Part shown: piece by piece, positions 54,101-64,000 of the stretch
Layout: each line of letters opens with the position of its first letter
Position numbering within the stretch: the first letter of the stretch is position 1
Assembly: GCA_036365455.1 (NCBI GenBank)
Contig: JAWQUS010000002.1
Coordinates: 2,790,001 to 2,854,000, forward strand
Direction: 5' to 3'
Source: Macrosoma leucophasiata
Taxonomy: Eukaryota; Arthropoda; Insecta; Lepidoptera; Hedylidae
DNA: 64,000 nucleotides
Translations under genes and position numbers: made by a program
The notes under the pieces: generated by a model
Told to the model about the DNA's origin: nothing
Database searches by the model: none
Seen by the model: the letters and a program-made list of their open reading frames with translations, nothing else

Positions 54101-54906
54101 AGACTTTCGAAATTTAGATCTATGTTCTCAGAGTTGACTGGAGGTAGAAGTTCCATTTTAGAGTTAAGTAAATCGGCATATTTATCAAAATCTTCATTCT
54201 CTAAGCGGTACTTTAGCAGTGGAGGCTGGTTAGGAGAAGAAGCATTTGTGTTTGGGAATTCCAGAATAATTGGGAAATGGCGGCTCCCATGTGTCGAGCA
54301 CATGACGTTCCACGTTATTTGTGACGCTAGTTCAGGTGAGCAAATTGATAGATCAATAGCACTAGTATTCTCGGATGGCCTAGTTCGGTATGTAGGACTA
54401 CCATCATTCAAAATACATAGATTTAACTCATCAACAATATCTATGAGGGTTGCACCCATGCCGTCATTTCTAGAACATCCCCAAGACCTATGATGACAGT
54501 TAAAATCACCCATTATTACTCGGGGGGAAGGAAGAGAGGAAATTATTTCTTTCAATTCATCAAGAATGGGATCCGAAGGGTAAGGAATATATAAAGAGAG
54601 GACAGAAATATTGCTAATCTGGACAGCAACAGCTTGAAAGCCATCACAGTGAGGAGGAATGGGAATTTGAGAAGAGGGGACAGTGTTTTTAACGAGCAGG
54701 GCTGAACCACCCCACCCGTCAGGTCTATCCTCTCTGAAGCATGCAAAGCCCGGAACCCCAAAGGAGCAATTCGGGCTGAGCCATGTTTCAGAGAGGGCTA
54801 TAATTACAGGGTTAATATCGCGTATAAGAAAGGTTAGGTCTGCCTTTTTACAGGCAGACCTAATGCTCTGGCAATTCCACTGTAGAATTTTCTCCAGTGG
54901 AGGCAT
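51187..54906 (-). pseudogene. LINE ORF2: endonuclease, reverse transcriptase, RNase H (one in-frame stop)
   Basis: One frame of 1240 codons is interrupted by a single TGA at 53484-53482, so it reads as a 474-residue part and a downstream part; everything else is open. The endonuclease has LQWNCQSIR, LSETWLSP, GDFNCHHRSWG and HGSRHFPI. The reverse transcriptase has SYRPIALSSV, FLDISSAYDNVQ and the catalytic QYADDVLLF. The RNase H has IFTDASK, ECIGILEAINY, FSDSLSALQ and NERADELAKDA. The C-terminus has a knuckle-like CECGLDEGDVNHIFFSC. The frame overlaps ORF1 by 47 bases. The nonsense codon lies between endonuclease and RT, so this copy probably cannot move itself. Confidence 0.93.
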
Positions 54907-56425
54907 TTTTAAGCATTAAGTTTAAAGTTTGAAGGATAGAGTCAGCGTTGGACGGTTGGGTATTGTTGGAAAGGTTGGTAAGTGTAGAAATAAGGGAAGC
55001 AAGAAAAACTGGTAGGGATATGGATGTTACATTTGGAGATGAAGTATTGCTACGGTCGAGTAAAGCACACCCATTGGGTGCCTGAGAAGGTACAGAATTA
55101 ATGATCGCATTGTGAGCGACCTGATCATAGCCTTTTGATAATTTACGTGGACTACGAGGCTGCGAGACAACAGTTTTCTTGTATGATTTTGAAACTGGAG
55201 TGCTAACAAGAGTATGGCTAGTCCCACCATTACGAGGGATACTCTTTGTGCTTACTACATCAGCGAAGGATCTATTGACCGGGACATGAAGTTTCGTAGC
55301 CTCAGCATAAGAGATAGACCTTTCGGCCATAGAGCATTTAATAGCCTTTTGACGGGAAAATTCAGGACATCGAGTTTTGTTAGTAGCAAAATGGCCTCCA
55401 CCGCACGAAAGGCAGTGGGCAGCCTCTTCGTCTACTTGACAAGTATCACCTGTGTGTTCGTTACCACACTTGAAACAGCGCGGTTTCGAACGACACTGTG
55501 TTCTCGTATGTCCGAAGCGACAACATTGGAAACATTGGACTGTTGGGAAGATGTATAATTCAACAGGGATTGAATTATAGCATACAAAAACTTTGTCTGG
55601 GAGATTTTGCCCATCAAAGGTTAGCACTACAGACTGGGAGGGTTTCCATACTGGCGTACCATCTACGATTACTTTGTAATTTAGGCGTCTTACTTTTAAT
55701 ATCGGACTTTTACAGTTATTGGGAAGGGAAACATATTCTAAAATTTCTTCAGGAGACCAGTCTGCTGGAATGCCACGGACAAGACCCATTTTGGTTACAT
55801 TAAAAGTGGGAATGAAAGCTTTATAGCCGTTGTCAGTAAGTAATGGGCTTGCTTTGAATGAGTTTGCATTATCTGCAGAAGTGAAAGTCAAAGCGATTCT
55901 ATTTCGGCCGATACTTTTGATGCCTCCATCGACAATATTAGCAAATCTCCTCTTATGGAGGAATCTACCAAATGTAACGGGATGAAGCGTTGTGCCATCA
56001 TTTGTTGAATTTTCGATACGTTGAACATGTATGATGTAAGGTCCATTATCAGAAGGGCCATAATCGGAACGACCGATTGGAGTTGACGATAGAGATTTAG
56101 CCAAATTTAAAACAGATGCTGGCACTTGCGAGAAGGAAGATGGAGGGGTAGTTTGTCCCGAGGGAATTTCCGAGTTCAATGAGACTATGTTTTGTGAATC
56201 TACTTTTTTATCCAGTGGAGTCTTCCTTCGTCTAGAACTTGAGCGAGACCTATGAGGCGATTTTGAATTCCTCCTTGGTTTACGCATTGTTTTTTTAGTT
56301 TTATTTAAAGAACTTTCATGGCATTCAAACTCCTCTGCTCCAACGGACATAAGCGAATAAAAAGAATTTTGACATATTAAATTATTACGGGGATCAGGAT
56401 CCCCCGGATCGGGAGGTTCATTCAT
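54860..56425 (-). CDS. LINE ORF1, gag-like zinc-knuckle protein
   Basis: This intact 521-residue frame starts at MNEPPDPGDPD; an upstream in-frame ATG at 56467 adds 14 residues but is not shared by the left copy. It has a basic N-terminus with SRSSSRRRK-type runs and three CCHC-like knuckles (CFQCCRFGHTRTQC, CFKCGNEHTGDTC, CLSCGGGHFATNKTRC). The central region (GLVRGIPADWSPEEILEYVS) may be an RNA-binding fold. Confidence 0.93.
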   Translation of the reverse strand: MNEPPDPGDPDPRNNLICQNSFYSLMSVGAEEFECHESSLNKTKKTMRKPRRNSKSPHRSRSSSRRRKTPLDKKVDSQNIVSLNSEIPSGQTTPPSSFSQVPASVLNLAKSLSSTPIGRSDYGPSDNGPYIIHVQRIENSTNDGTTLHPVTFGRFLHKRRFANIVDGGIKSIGRNRIALTFTSADNANSFKASPLLTDNGYKAFIPTFNVTKMGLVRGIPADWSPEEILEYVSLPNNCKSPILKVRRLNYKVIVDGTPVWKPSQSVVLTFDGQNLPDKVFVCYNSIPVELYIFPTVQCFQCCRFGHTRTQCRSKPRCFKCGNEHTGDTCQVDEEAAHCLSCGGGHFATNKTRCPEFSRQKAIKCSMAERSISYAEATKLHVPVNRSFADVVSTKSIPRNGGTSHTLVSTPVSKSYKKTVVSQPRSPRKLSKGYDQVAHNAIINSVPSQAPNGCALLDRSNTSSPNVTSISLPVFLASLISTLTNLSNNTQPSNADSILQTLNLMLKNASTGENSTVELPEH

Positions 56426-56737
56426 TTTTTTTTTTATAATAACAAAAAGAGGGTACTTAGGAAACAAAAATGGATGCTATAATTTAACAATAAAATAAGG
56501 ACGATTAATAAACAGACACGCACAAAACAAAACTTACCCCGTCACCAACACACAATAACTACATAATATTAATTTAACAGAAATTGTGACTTTAGACACG
56601 GAATTATCAGATAAAATCGATACAATCGCGGACTACTATGTTGACTTTCAAACGTTCCGCTGGCGAAAAAGCCCAATTACATTCATCATATCAGAATTTC
56701 TGACTGACAGCTGACCTGACAGGTGTACCAGGTGTTG

Positions 56738-57075
56738 CCATAGAGCAACACCGGCCACCGACCGCGGCAGACCCACAGAGTACATTGTATATATTGAAAG
56801 GCGGACCACTCGACCGGAGGTAAGTAGCCACATGCAGGCTTTACCCTCTGTCAAAGTACAAACCCAAGAGGGCCCGAGATATTTAAATGTGTGCGTGAAA
56901 AATTGTTTATGTATTTTGTTAAAGTCAAGGTGTCAGTTTCGTAGTAATAGACGATTTTTGTTGTGTACGTGTGTGTCACAAAACCCCGCGCAAGAAATGA
57001 CAGATTGTTTTACATCGGTAATAAACGCTACGGCTACTCCCCTTCGGTCGGCCGGTGGCCCGTGTTGCTCTATGC
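56738..57075. mobile_element. MITE with CATAGAGCAACAC terminal inverted repeats
   Basis: The left end CATAGAGCAACACCGGCCAC and the right end GTGGCCCGTGTTGCTCTATG are inverted, with pairing continuing about 8 bases inwards. The element is 338 bases and encodes nothing. A partial copy is at 10930. It lies 54 bases beyond the LINE target-site duplication. Confidence 0.85.
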
Positions 57076-57079
57076 CCGA

Positions 57080-57790
57080 CAGCTAAAATCAAATGAAGTC
57101 ATAATATTTAAAGCATGAACTAAAATTGAATTCCAATTAAAAGTTAATATGCTTTAGCGATACAATTAAACTTCTATACCTTGCTTAAATCTCTGTTATT
57201 CAAAATGAGTAAAGATAAATAAAATAAAGGTATATAAATTTTAATAATAAAACGTTTCCTTGTAAATATTTTGCCTACCAGTAACTCTATTACAAAAATC
57301 AGAATCAGTCAAAAAATCCATCAGTCGTCACCACAATATTTCCGGTTCTCAGTTTGTTCATCCCGCCAGAAATGACAAGTTTGTTAAAGTGGCAGTACTT
57401 ACACTTTTGCCGTTGGGTGTGTTTATCCGAAGTCATGGAACTAATACCTATAATCTGACTTGCGCCAAATAATTCAATCTCGTAAGAAAGTATTTCGACG
57501 TTATTCTGTCCTTGTTTTAGGGTGACCACATTTTTTGTTGAATAGGGAATGGGCTGTAATTATTACGCTATATGATTTAAAATACATTTATTTTGTATAC
57601 ATTCATGAAAATAGCTTATTAAAAATTGCTTGAAATCAAAAAATACCTAGTTAAAAATATATTTTTTTATTTTAAACACGCAATAATAAAAATATGAAAG
57701 TCAATCATTAAAAAACCCTTAAGACTTAAAGATTAATTCTGTATCGAAGCCGGTTTTTTTTAAGTTCACGAAATTGAATCCATTAATAAA
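57080..57790. other. AT-rich intergenic sequence
   Basis: No gene or recognised repeat was found here. Confidence 0.5.
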
Positions 57791-57796
57791 ATAAAT

Positions 57797-57993
57797 TAAG
57801 CTTACACTCACAGCCCCACACTAAGTATATACCTAGGTCGTAGGTGCCGTTGTACACTCACAACACATATACAAACACTCAGACCCGAAACAAATATCTG
57901 TACGCTATACAAATACATATTTGACCCGGTGCGGAGATCGAATCCGTGACCCTTCGAACCAAACGGTAGTCTCACTCCGCTAGACCCCGTTAG
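57797..57993 (-). repeat. SINE-B, minus strand
   Basis: The copy keeps GGTGCCGTTGTACACTCACA (plus strand) and GACCCGGTGCGGAGATCGAA. The 5' end of the head has diverged. Confidence 0.8.
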
Positions 57994-58536
57994 TTTAGGC
58001 AGGTAGTTATTTAGTTTTATTGTTAATGAATTATGGTCATTCTTGGCGTATTGATAAATTGTTTCGACCAAGAAGCTTGAAGGTAAAAATGGAGTCCAAA
58101 CTCCAAACAAAAGTTTGAGTCAAATACCTACATATCTCTATCCTCCTCTTGGGTGGGCGACCTCTCTTTTTAGTGTGATCTGTGGTATTGCTATCTTTTT
58201 ATTTATATCTGCTACGAAACTTTGTGAAAGAAACACCACAGTTACAGTATTACATGATAAACATTACTGCATAATTTATTTACAACTTATTAAATGTATT
58301 CATTCAACTGTTTTAAAAATTATTAATAATATATCTCACATTGACTATTTTGAGTTAGTGTATCAGTTGAAATTATACACCGACTTCTATGGACTGTACG
58401 GAAATACATAGCACGGCAACATTGAATCTGCTTATCAGTAATGTCAAAACCAGATCGGTCTAATATGGCGGATGTTCACTATTAATTTTTATGTTTTCGT
58501 TATGTTTTCGATTGTAATTCGTTAAAGTTAGTAGCA

Positions 58537-58644
58537 ATGGTAAATAATTGCATAGTTGGAGGTTGTGCTAGCTTATGGAATCCAGGAAGTGACCAAAGAT
58601 TTCACGTGAACAAGTGTTTGAATCGTAATTTTTGTGTCCAATGA
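58537..58644 (+). pseudogene. THAP-like zinc-finger start, 35 codons
   Basis: The frame reads MVNNCIVGGCASLWN and then DQRFHVNK before ending at TGA. The pattern C-x4-C near the N-terminus followed by an aromatic-His pair about 15 residues later is how THAP domains begin. The later Trp, Cys and His ligands are missing, so it is either a first exon whose donor I cannot place (GTGTTT near 58614 is possible) or a relic. The preceding bases (AATATGGCGGATG) look like a gene start, but this is not proof. Confidence 0.4.
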
Positions 58645-59564
58645 CTGTAGACATATTCTTGTTGTATTTTCGCTTAATATCTTGCTAAAATTATAAGTCA
58701 GTGTTTTAAACAAATTAATGAATGTTAACTTTAGTAATTTCTAATAGTCTTACATTGAATTACATTGATTTATGCAATTTAAAATAGGTTTGTTTCTATC
58801 ATATCGTTATCAGTAGTGTTGAAGTAGTGTGACAATGAAATTTTATTAATTGTGAATGTCGTAAAGAATCGTGTTTATTTTTTGAAAATACGAAATAACA
58901 TATATCATTTTCAATCAAACTAAATAAACTATGCCCGGGTAGGTATATAGTTTTTAAGGGTATATAATTTTCTCGTTGCTTGAGAGGCTAACCCGAGCGT
59001 GAAGTTACAAGTTGTATTTCATCCATAGATTTAAGTAGATAATAAATCTATGATTTCATCCACGAAATTTTAGAACAATAACTTTAAGTAGTATGAATTA
59101 ATAATTCAATAACGCAAGACGTTTGCAGAAAAAAAATAATTTTTTATTGATTATGTAATACCTTAATGTATACATTAAAATCTAAACTAACATTGTAAAC
59201 CACTATAAACTTTGTTAATAAATTGATTATAATGGCTGTAAGTCCATTTTATTTAATCCCTATTTTCCTTAAGCTTAATTTAAAATCATGGACTCGTAGC
59301 TGTCTGTGGAACTCATTTCGCTATGGATTTCTGCAAAAATAATCAACTAGAAAATAGAATCATCGCCACACCCATATAGTATCTACACATAGTATGATAC
59401 CATGGAATATTTCAAAAATGCTTAATCCCTTCAACGGCTAGGTTCTGTTGTAGCACGAAGTTAATTGCAACATGGCGACGGTGGCGCCCTTTACCGGAAC
59501 TCGTGCTTTGTCAGTTATCAGTCCGTACTAGTGACCGTCTCCGACATATTATATATATATATAT

Positions 59565-59645
59565 ATTTATGTAACGAAGGTGACAAACACGCAGCACGGA
59601 TGTTTAGTGACTACTGTAGCCTAAAGACACCTACACAAAAACCTA
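59565..59645 (-). repeat. S1 3' end fragment, diverged
   Basis: TATGTAACGAAGGTGACAAA and CTGTAGCCTAAAGACACC correspond to the S1 3' end on the minus strand. Confidence 0.5.
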
Positions 59646-60500
59646 TATATGAACCTACATGTATATGTAGTTATGTTTTATGTGTCAAATATGTGGGATT
59701 TTTATCATAAAGCAATCGATAGCGTGCACGGGTGTAGGAAAGTTTTTTCGTGCTCCTCCGAGACTTCATAAGTAGGTCCTACTCCCCATTAGTTCACTGG
59801 ACATCCCATCAACTTCCATATGGGACCATCTTATCATCGCGATCGTCATCCTCCATAAATATCCTCCAACATAGAGAATGAATTTCTCTATGTTAGAGAT
59901 TTATGAAATGAGCAGTTGTATGTAATTATAATATTACTTGATCAATGGCGTTATAGTCTAAAGCTGTCTCTTTGCCAAACGAGAAGAAAAATTAAAACAT
60001 TTTGTCATCTTAAATAAAAATCACAGTCATGTCCCAGGAAAATTGTAACTTTATGGTCACCCTACTTAGATAGAGACGGCCTGCCCCCGGACAGAGAGAT
60101 AGCTATATTTAGGTTTGCTTCAAATAGGTATGGATTGTGTGGTCTCCAATTCTCCATTTTTACCTTCAAGCTTCTTGGTTTCGACACCCTCAAAAATACT
60201 TGTTTATGCGATAATATGTCAACGTGGATAATTTCCGAACATTCATTCGCCTTGTGTCCTTTTGTAGGTACTTAGGCGTTTTTATCAACTCTACTGCCAA
60301 ACACACCCATAAAATCATCTAAATCAGCAGAGTACATTGTCTATATGAAAAATATGAAAATCAGCTAATTGTCAAATGCAATCAAAATCATTACATATCT
60401 TGTGTTTTTATTTATTTTCCTAATTGAATTAATTAAATCATTATAAATCTGTCTACGTGATGCTTTCTAAAAGAAAGCGATAAAGTTTTCAATCATCATA

Positions 60501-61318
60501 ATGAAGAAAGTACAAGGAAACGACTCATTTCACCGCATCAATTACCTATATCAAGTGAGTTAACTTTCTTGTCTTAAACATTTTACTAATTTAAATTCAT
60601 TAGTGTTTTTGTATTGTTAATGTTAATATGAGACTTCGGTAGCTTAGTGGTAAAAGCTGCTGGTTATCCTGAGGTCGCAGGTTCGATTCCTGCTCAAAGT
60701 AAAGTTAAGTTAGTAAGATTAAATAAATAAAATACAATATGCCTTGAATCCATTTTTTTCTTTATTTTCTAAAATTCACTGGCATGTGTTATTGCGAAAA
60801 ATAAAAAGGTTACAATGTTTAATATATTTCAGATCAGCAAGTTCATGGCTGACAAGAACCAAGGCTTGACATCATATTATGGAAATTTAATTGTGAATAT
60901 TGCTAAGAAAAATGTATTGAAAATGTAAGAATCTATTTTATTTGTAAATGATTCCCTTTTGAAGTGCAATCTTCTTTATCATTGTTGTGTTTTGAATGTC
61001 AATGAAACGAAAAAGCAACAGATAATGATTCAGAATATGATTCTGATTTTTTTTTAAACATAAACTTGCTTACCTAATTAGCCAAATATTTTGTTTTTCA
61101 GACATCCAGATATAAAAAGGCAAATTTGCAAAAAATGCCGTTGCATGCTTATTGACAAGAAATCAGCCACAATGAAGATTAAAAGCAAGAATAAGTCCAA
61201 ATATATGGTGTGGACTTGTAACACATGCAATACAAAAAAGAAACTACAGATTGATAAGAAATGTGACCACAGATTGTGGCTAGAGAAAGATGAAGCTGTA
61301 GTAGAAGTGATAAGTTGA
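60501..61318 (+). CDS. Rpp21: Ribonuclease P protein subunit p21 (Rpr2/Snm1-type zinc ribbon), complete
   Basis: Exons 60501-60554, 60833-60924 and 61102-61318 join in phase to 120 residues. The protein is a subunit of nuclear RNase P, which removes the 5' leader of precursor tRNAs. The start MKKVQGNDSFHRINYLYQ matches the REAFQRLNFLYQ-type start of the family. Two helices follow, then the zinc-ribbon cysteines in QICKKCRCML (CxxC) and VWTCNTCNTKK (CxxC), and the C-terminal HRLWLEKDEA. The family's long vertebrate tail is absent, as is usual in insects. Splice sites are CAA/GTGAGT, TTTCAG/ATC, AAAAT/GTAAGA and TTTTCAG/ACA. A tRNA-like sequence lies in intron 1. AATAAA at 61801 is a possible poly-A signal, but it would lie beyond an S2 insertion. 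Confidence 0.95.
60633..60704 (+). tRNA. tRNA-like sequence in Rpp21 intron 1 (probably a relic)
   Basis: ACTTCGG pairs with TCAAAGT at six of seven positions counting one wobble. The D-arm GCTT/AAGC and T-arm GCAGG/CCTGC pair well, and GGTTCGATTCC is a good B-box. No 5-bp anticodon stem can be formed, so no anticodon is assigned. It is likely tRNA-derived and not a working tRNA gene. Confidence 0.3.
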
Positions 61319-61365
61319 TTAAAAATTACCTATTTTACTATATTGGCTTTGTTATTTATGACATA

Positions 61366-61978
61366 AAAATAATAATAATGGCAACCCTTGATACATACCA
61401 CTGCTGCGCACGAGTCTCTCCCCTTCTTGGGAGAAGGCTTGGAGCTTACTCCGCCACGTTGCTCCAATGCAGGTTGGTGGAGACCAACCCGCTGTCGGAT
61501 GTTTTCAAACCTCCTATAAAGACCGACCGACAAGCCGACAAGGTTTAGCGACTGCTATCTGTCGATAGTCTATCAATTAATCAAATGTATTACTGGACAA
61601 TTGAATTATGTAATTTTACTTTTTTATAAACCTGTTGTTTTATGTATGAAAGATAATTAATAATTGATGTATAATGATAGTAACTATGACTTGCATGACA
61701 ATCACTATACCATATTGTGATGCCCCAAAGAAGGGTCCCATGTCCTTGACATGTGTTTAATATAAGATCCTTATAATTAAATGTATATGTACATGCTAAA
61801 AATAAATTGAATTGAATTGGATAGCAACCGCGACCGACGGCTTAACGTGCCCTCCGAAGCACGGAAACGCGCATTTTAATTTGTCACTAGCGGTTACCCA
61901 TCACACACCCGACCGCGCCCGTAGCGCTTAACCGAGTAGATTGCTTCCGATCTACACCAACCGCGGGGCCATGCGCGC
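61366..61978 (-). repeat. S2 short retroposon split by a LINE 3' end
   Basis: The S2 3' half (61366-61568) and 5' half (61820-61978, with CCCCGCGGTTGGTGTAGATC on the minus strand) are separated by about 250 bases of LINE terminus (ATTGTGATGCCCCAAAGAAG, AATAAATTGAATTGAATTG). Short GATAG repeats at the borders fit a target-site duplication. Confidence 0.75.
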
Positions 61979-62077
61979 TTCTTTATGACATGGGCTGAAA
62001 CTAAGATTCCTCCCTATAGCAGGGGGGGGAGCCCAAAAGTGGATTTTTGTATTTATTCGAGTGCATCAGATAAAGGA

Positions 62078-62440
62078 TAATTGTATATCTTGGATGCGCT
62101 TTTAGCAGGGATGGTAGGTACACCGCTGACATAGAGAGGAGAGTGCTTGCTCGGAATTGCGTGAATGGAGTGTTGGGTAAGTTGCTAGAGTCTGTCAGTG
62201 GGCTCGACTAGCCATACATAATGGTGTACTTACTCCAACGCTATTATATGGAAGCGAGAGCTGGGTATTTAGGAAAGAGCATAAAAATAAATTAAACGCG
62301 GTCGAGATGAGATCTTCGTGCGCGTACGAAGAGAATGAAGGTAGAAGAAGCACGGGAGGTATGTCAGGACCGGGATATCTGGCGCTCCACGCTCTCTATC
62401 TACCCTGTAAGGGACCTGGCGTGAAGATACATACATACAT
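62078..62440 (+). pseudogene. RTE-A fragment, heavily degraded
   Basis: Segments matching RTE-A (GCTTTTAGCAGGGATGGTAG, GAAGCGAGAGCTGGGTAT, CTGTAAGGGACCTGGCGTGA) are joined with internal deletions. The tail GAAGATACATACATACAT remains. Confidence 0.8.
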
Positions 62441-62611
62441 CAGATTAAGGATATGGTGGATAGTATTGTGAATGGCGATTTGTATCTTGTTGAGTATCTT
62501 TACCAAATCTGACCTGTCTATAATTTTCAATAAGCTGTAAAACTGCTCGAGTTTTTTTGTGCACAAATGCATCAAGATGTTTATAGTTTGCAGGAGCTAC
62601 ATCACATTTAG

Positions 62612-62850
62612 TATAGGTCGCGCCAGGTAAAAAGAACGCTGGCGGTCAAGCTGCGCAGTAGACGATTTATCGATCTATTTGGTAGTATGAGGTGCGGCGT
62701 TTTCAATCTGCCTACCAATACACGAAACCGCAAGCGAAAGCTAGATCAAAAATAAACCAATAGGGCTAGTACTTTCGTGCGCGAGTGTACCGATGCGCGA
62801 ACATCCCTTCTACTTTCTTCCAGCGTTCTTTTTACGTGGCGCAACCTATA
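62612..62850. mobile_element. MITE with TAGGTCGCGCCA terminal inverted repeats, copy 2
   Basis: TATAGGTCGCGCCAGGTAAA at the left and TTTTTACGTGGCGCAACCTATA (inverted) at the right bound about 239 bases. The interior matches 9691-9935 in the opposite direction. Confidence 0.85.
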
Positions 62851-63230
62851 GATAGCAGTTTATTTGCATCTATGCAATGGACGTTTACATTATTTGATTT
62901 TTCACAATAATCTGTACTAGATTTAAGCTCGCAATTAAAAGAGCTCTTACTGAGTTTGTTGGGTAGCGGAGTTCTTCTCAGTAGTGACTGCACTTGGAAC
63001 TCTGCTAAGTGAATACCTAACTTTGATCTTGACGTAATAAGTTTTTCTTTTTCTTCATTTATCATCATTTATGTGTTAACTAAGTAGTTTAAATACTAAT
63101 TTTAAATTTACTATTAATATATGTTTTTGCTTTTACTATATGTAATGGTTATTCACTCTAGGTATTTTATGATTTATTGACGTTTTGAAAGTATCTGTAA
63201 AGATCTATTCGAACTAAAAATATTTTCTAC

Positions 63231-63314
63231 TAGCTGTGCCCGCGACTTCGTCTACGTGAGAAAAAATATGATTGTTCAGTATCTACCCGGACGAAGTCGT
63301 GGGCGCAGCTAGTA
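63231..63314. repeat. Foldback of CTAGCTG(T/C)GCCCGCGACTTCG type
   Basis: CTAGCTGTGCCCGCGACTTCG and CGAAGTCGTGGGCGCAGCTAG are inverted around about 40 bases. The sequence after it (CCAGTGAAAGTCCCGTCAAA) belongs to a dispersed repeat common in insect genomes. Confidence 0.7.
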
Positions 63315-63789
63315 TAAAAGTAGCGTAAGTTACTCCATATTACATCAGCTATCTGCCAGTGAAAGTCCCGTCAAAATCGGAGACAATCAAATTCTATGTA
63401 TTTGTCTGTAGTCATGTATGTATGTATGGTTGTATGGAGATAAAAGTAGCAATTGTTTTGGTATATGTACCGTGTACACATACATATGCGTTTAGTGAAA
63501 AGCGGTTACTTTAATATTACAGACACTCCAATTTTATTTATTTGTATGTATGTATGTGTATGTATAGATTTGTTATGGAAGCTACAATACAACATAAGAC
63601 CTAAAAATTCTGTGAAAATTTTAAGCGTCTACTTGCCACCGTTATTATTGAAAAAAAACACCTTTATTGGATGCCCCCTTGGACTTCTTAACATTTTCAT
63701 TTTCTTATTTTTAGTAATTAATTTTGTCTTTATAGCGGTAACAGAAATACATAATTTGTGAAAATGTTAGCTTTCTAGCTATCACTATT

Positions 63790-63808
63790 TATGAGATACA
63801 GCCTGGTG

Positions 63809-63842
<34 letters not shown>

Positions 63843-63850
63843 AGACAGCG
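63790..63850. repeat. ACAG/ACGG tetranucleotide microsatellite
   Basis: GACAGACAGACAGACGGACG-type units run for about 45 bases near the right edge. It is a usual terminal feature of the preceding dispersed repeat. Confidence 0.85.
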
Positions 63851-64000
63851 GAGGATTAGTTATCCGTAGTGCCCGTTTTTACCTTTTAGGTACGAAACTC
63901 CCTAAAAGATAGAACTAAGATACAGAATAGCTTAAAAATATTTGATTCGATTCAATTCTTTAAATTGACACAACTTTTTTATTTCTGAACCGATTCACAT

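Larger units (their letters stand above)
50893..56672 (-). mobile_element. Full-length I-type LINE upstream of PNPT1
   Basis: The 5.78-kb element has a 5' leader, ORF1 (56425-54860), ORF2 (54906-51187) and a 3' region ending in poly-A (T-run from 50893). CCAATTACATT at 50884-50894 and 56673-56683 is an 11-bp target-site duplication (its last two bases merge with the tail). It has the same orientation as PNPT1, and its tail is 189 bases upstream of the PNPT1 start codon. RNase H plus a three-knuckle ORF1 points to the I group of LINEs; the exact clade is not settled here. Confidence 0.93.
58068..60178. mobile_element. 2.1-kb region bounded by a perfect 27-bp inverted repeat, perhaps a decayed THAP transposon
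   Basis: Bases 58068-58094 (starting CCAAGAAGCTTGAAGG) and 60152-60178 are exact reverse complements. Inside is a short THAP-like frame at 58537-58644. P- and Kolobok-type transposons carry N-terminal THAP domains, so a decayed DNA transposon is a reasonable reading. No target-site duplication was recognised, and no catalytic region was found. The rest is AT-rich and includes an S1 fragment near 59565. Confidence 0.5.

Overview
This 64 kb window looks like nuclear DNA from a lepidopteran, most likely a moth. The evidence is spliced genes with short GT-AG exons in long AT-rich introns, several tRNA-derived SINE families, RTE-type retrotransposon tails ending in CATACATA or ATTATT, mariner and foldback DNA elements, and GC-rich exons in an AT-rich background. 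No bacterial operon, rRNA gene or CRISPR array was seen.

Three host genes are supported. (1) The 3' part of a TatD-family metal-dependent nuclease lies on the + strand, with exons at 6009-6172, 15584-15930 and 17643-17805; its first exon or exons were not found. (2) A complete mitochondrial polyribonucleotide nucleotidyltransferase gene (PNPT1) lies on the - strand from 50704 to 29475. Its 13 exons join in phase into a 750-residue protein with RNase PH, helical, RNase PH, KH and S1 regions. (3) A complete gene for the RNase P protein subunit p21 (Rpp21/Rpr2) lies on the + strand at 60501-61318, with three exons and 120 residues. All three products act on nucleic acids, but nothing in the sequence shows that they are co-regulated.

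Most of the rest is transposable elements. Two related I-type LINEs with ORF1 and an endonuclease/RT/RNase H ORF2 lie on the - strand. One is cut by the left window edge (1-about 3035). The other is full length (50893-56672) with an 11-bp target-site duplication; it ends 189 bp upstream of the PNPT1 start codon and carries one in-frame stop. Smaller elements include two RTE-type families, three tRNA-derived SINE families (A, B, C), a tRNA-like repeat (D) tripled in tandem inside a PNPT1 intron, two short retroposon families (S1, S2), mariner fragments, a hAT-type MITE and several foldback MITEs.

Region by region: 1-5 kb is LINE, S1 and RTE-A. 5-18 kb is the TatD gene with element-filled introns. 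19.2-27.8 kb is a 4.39-kb tandem duplication whose breakpoints lie in a MITE and a mariner and share GTGTT. 29-51 kb is PNPT1. 51-57 kb is the full-length LINE and a MITE. 58.07-60.18 kb is bounded by a 27-bp inverted repeat and holds a short THAP-like reading frame, perhaps a decayed THAP transposon. 60.5-61.3 kb is Rpp21. 61.4-64 kb is repeats. The least ordinary observations are the tandem duplication with a later retroposon insertion, the THAP-like relic, the 37-bp snapback palindrome at an RTE insertion end, and inverted MITE arms around the last TatD exon.
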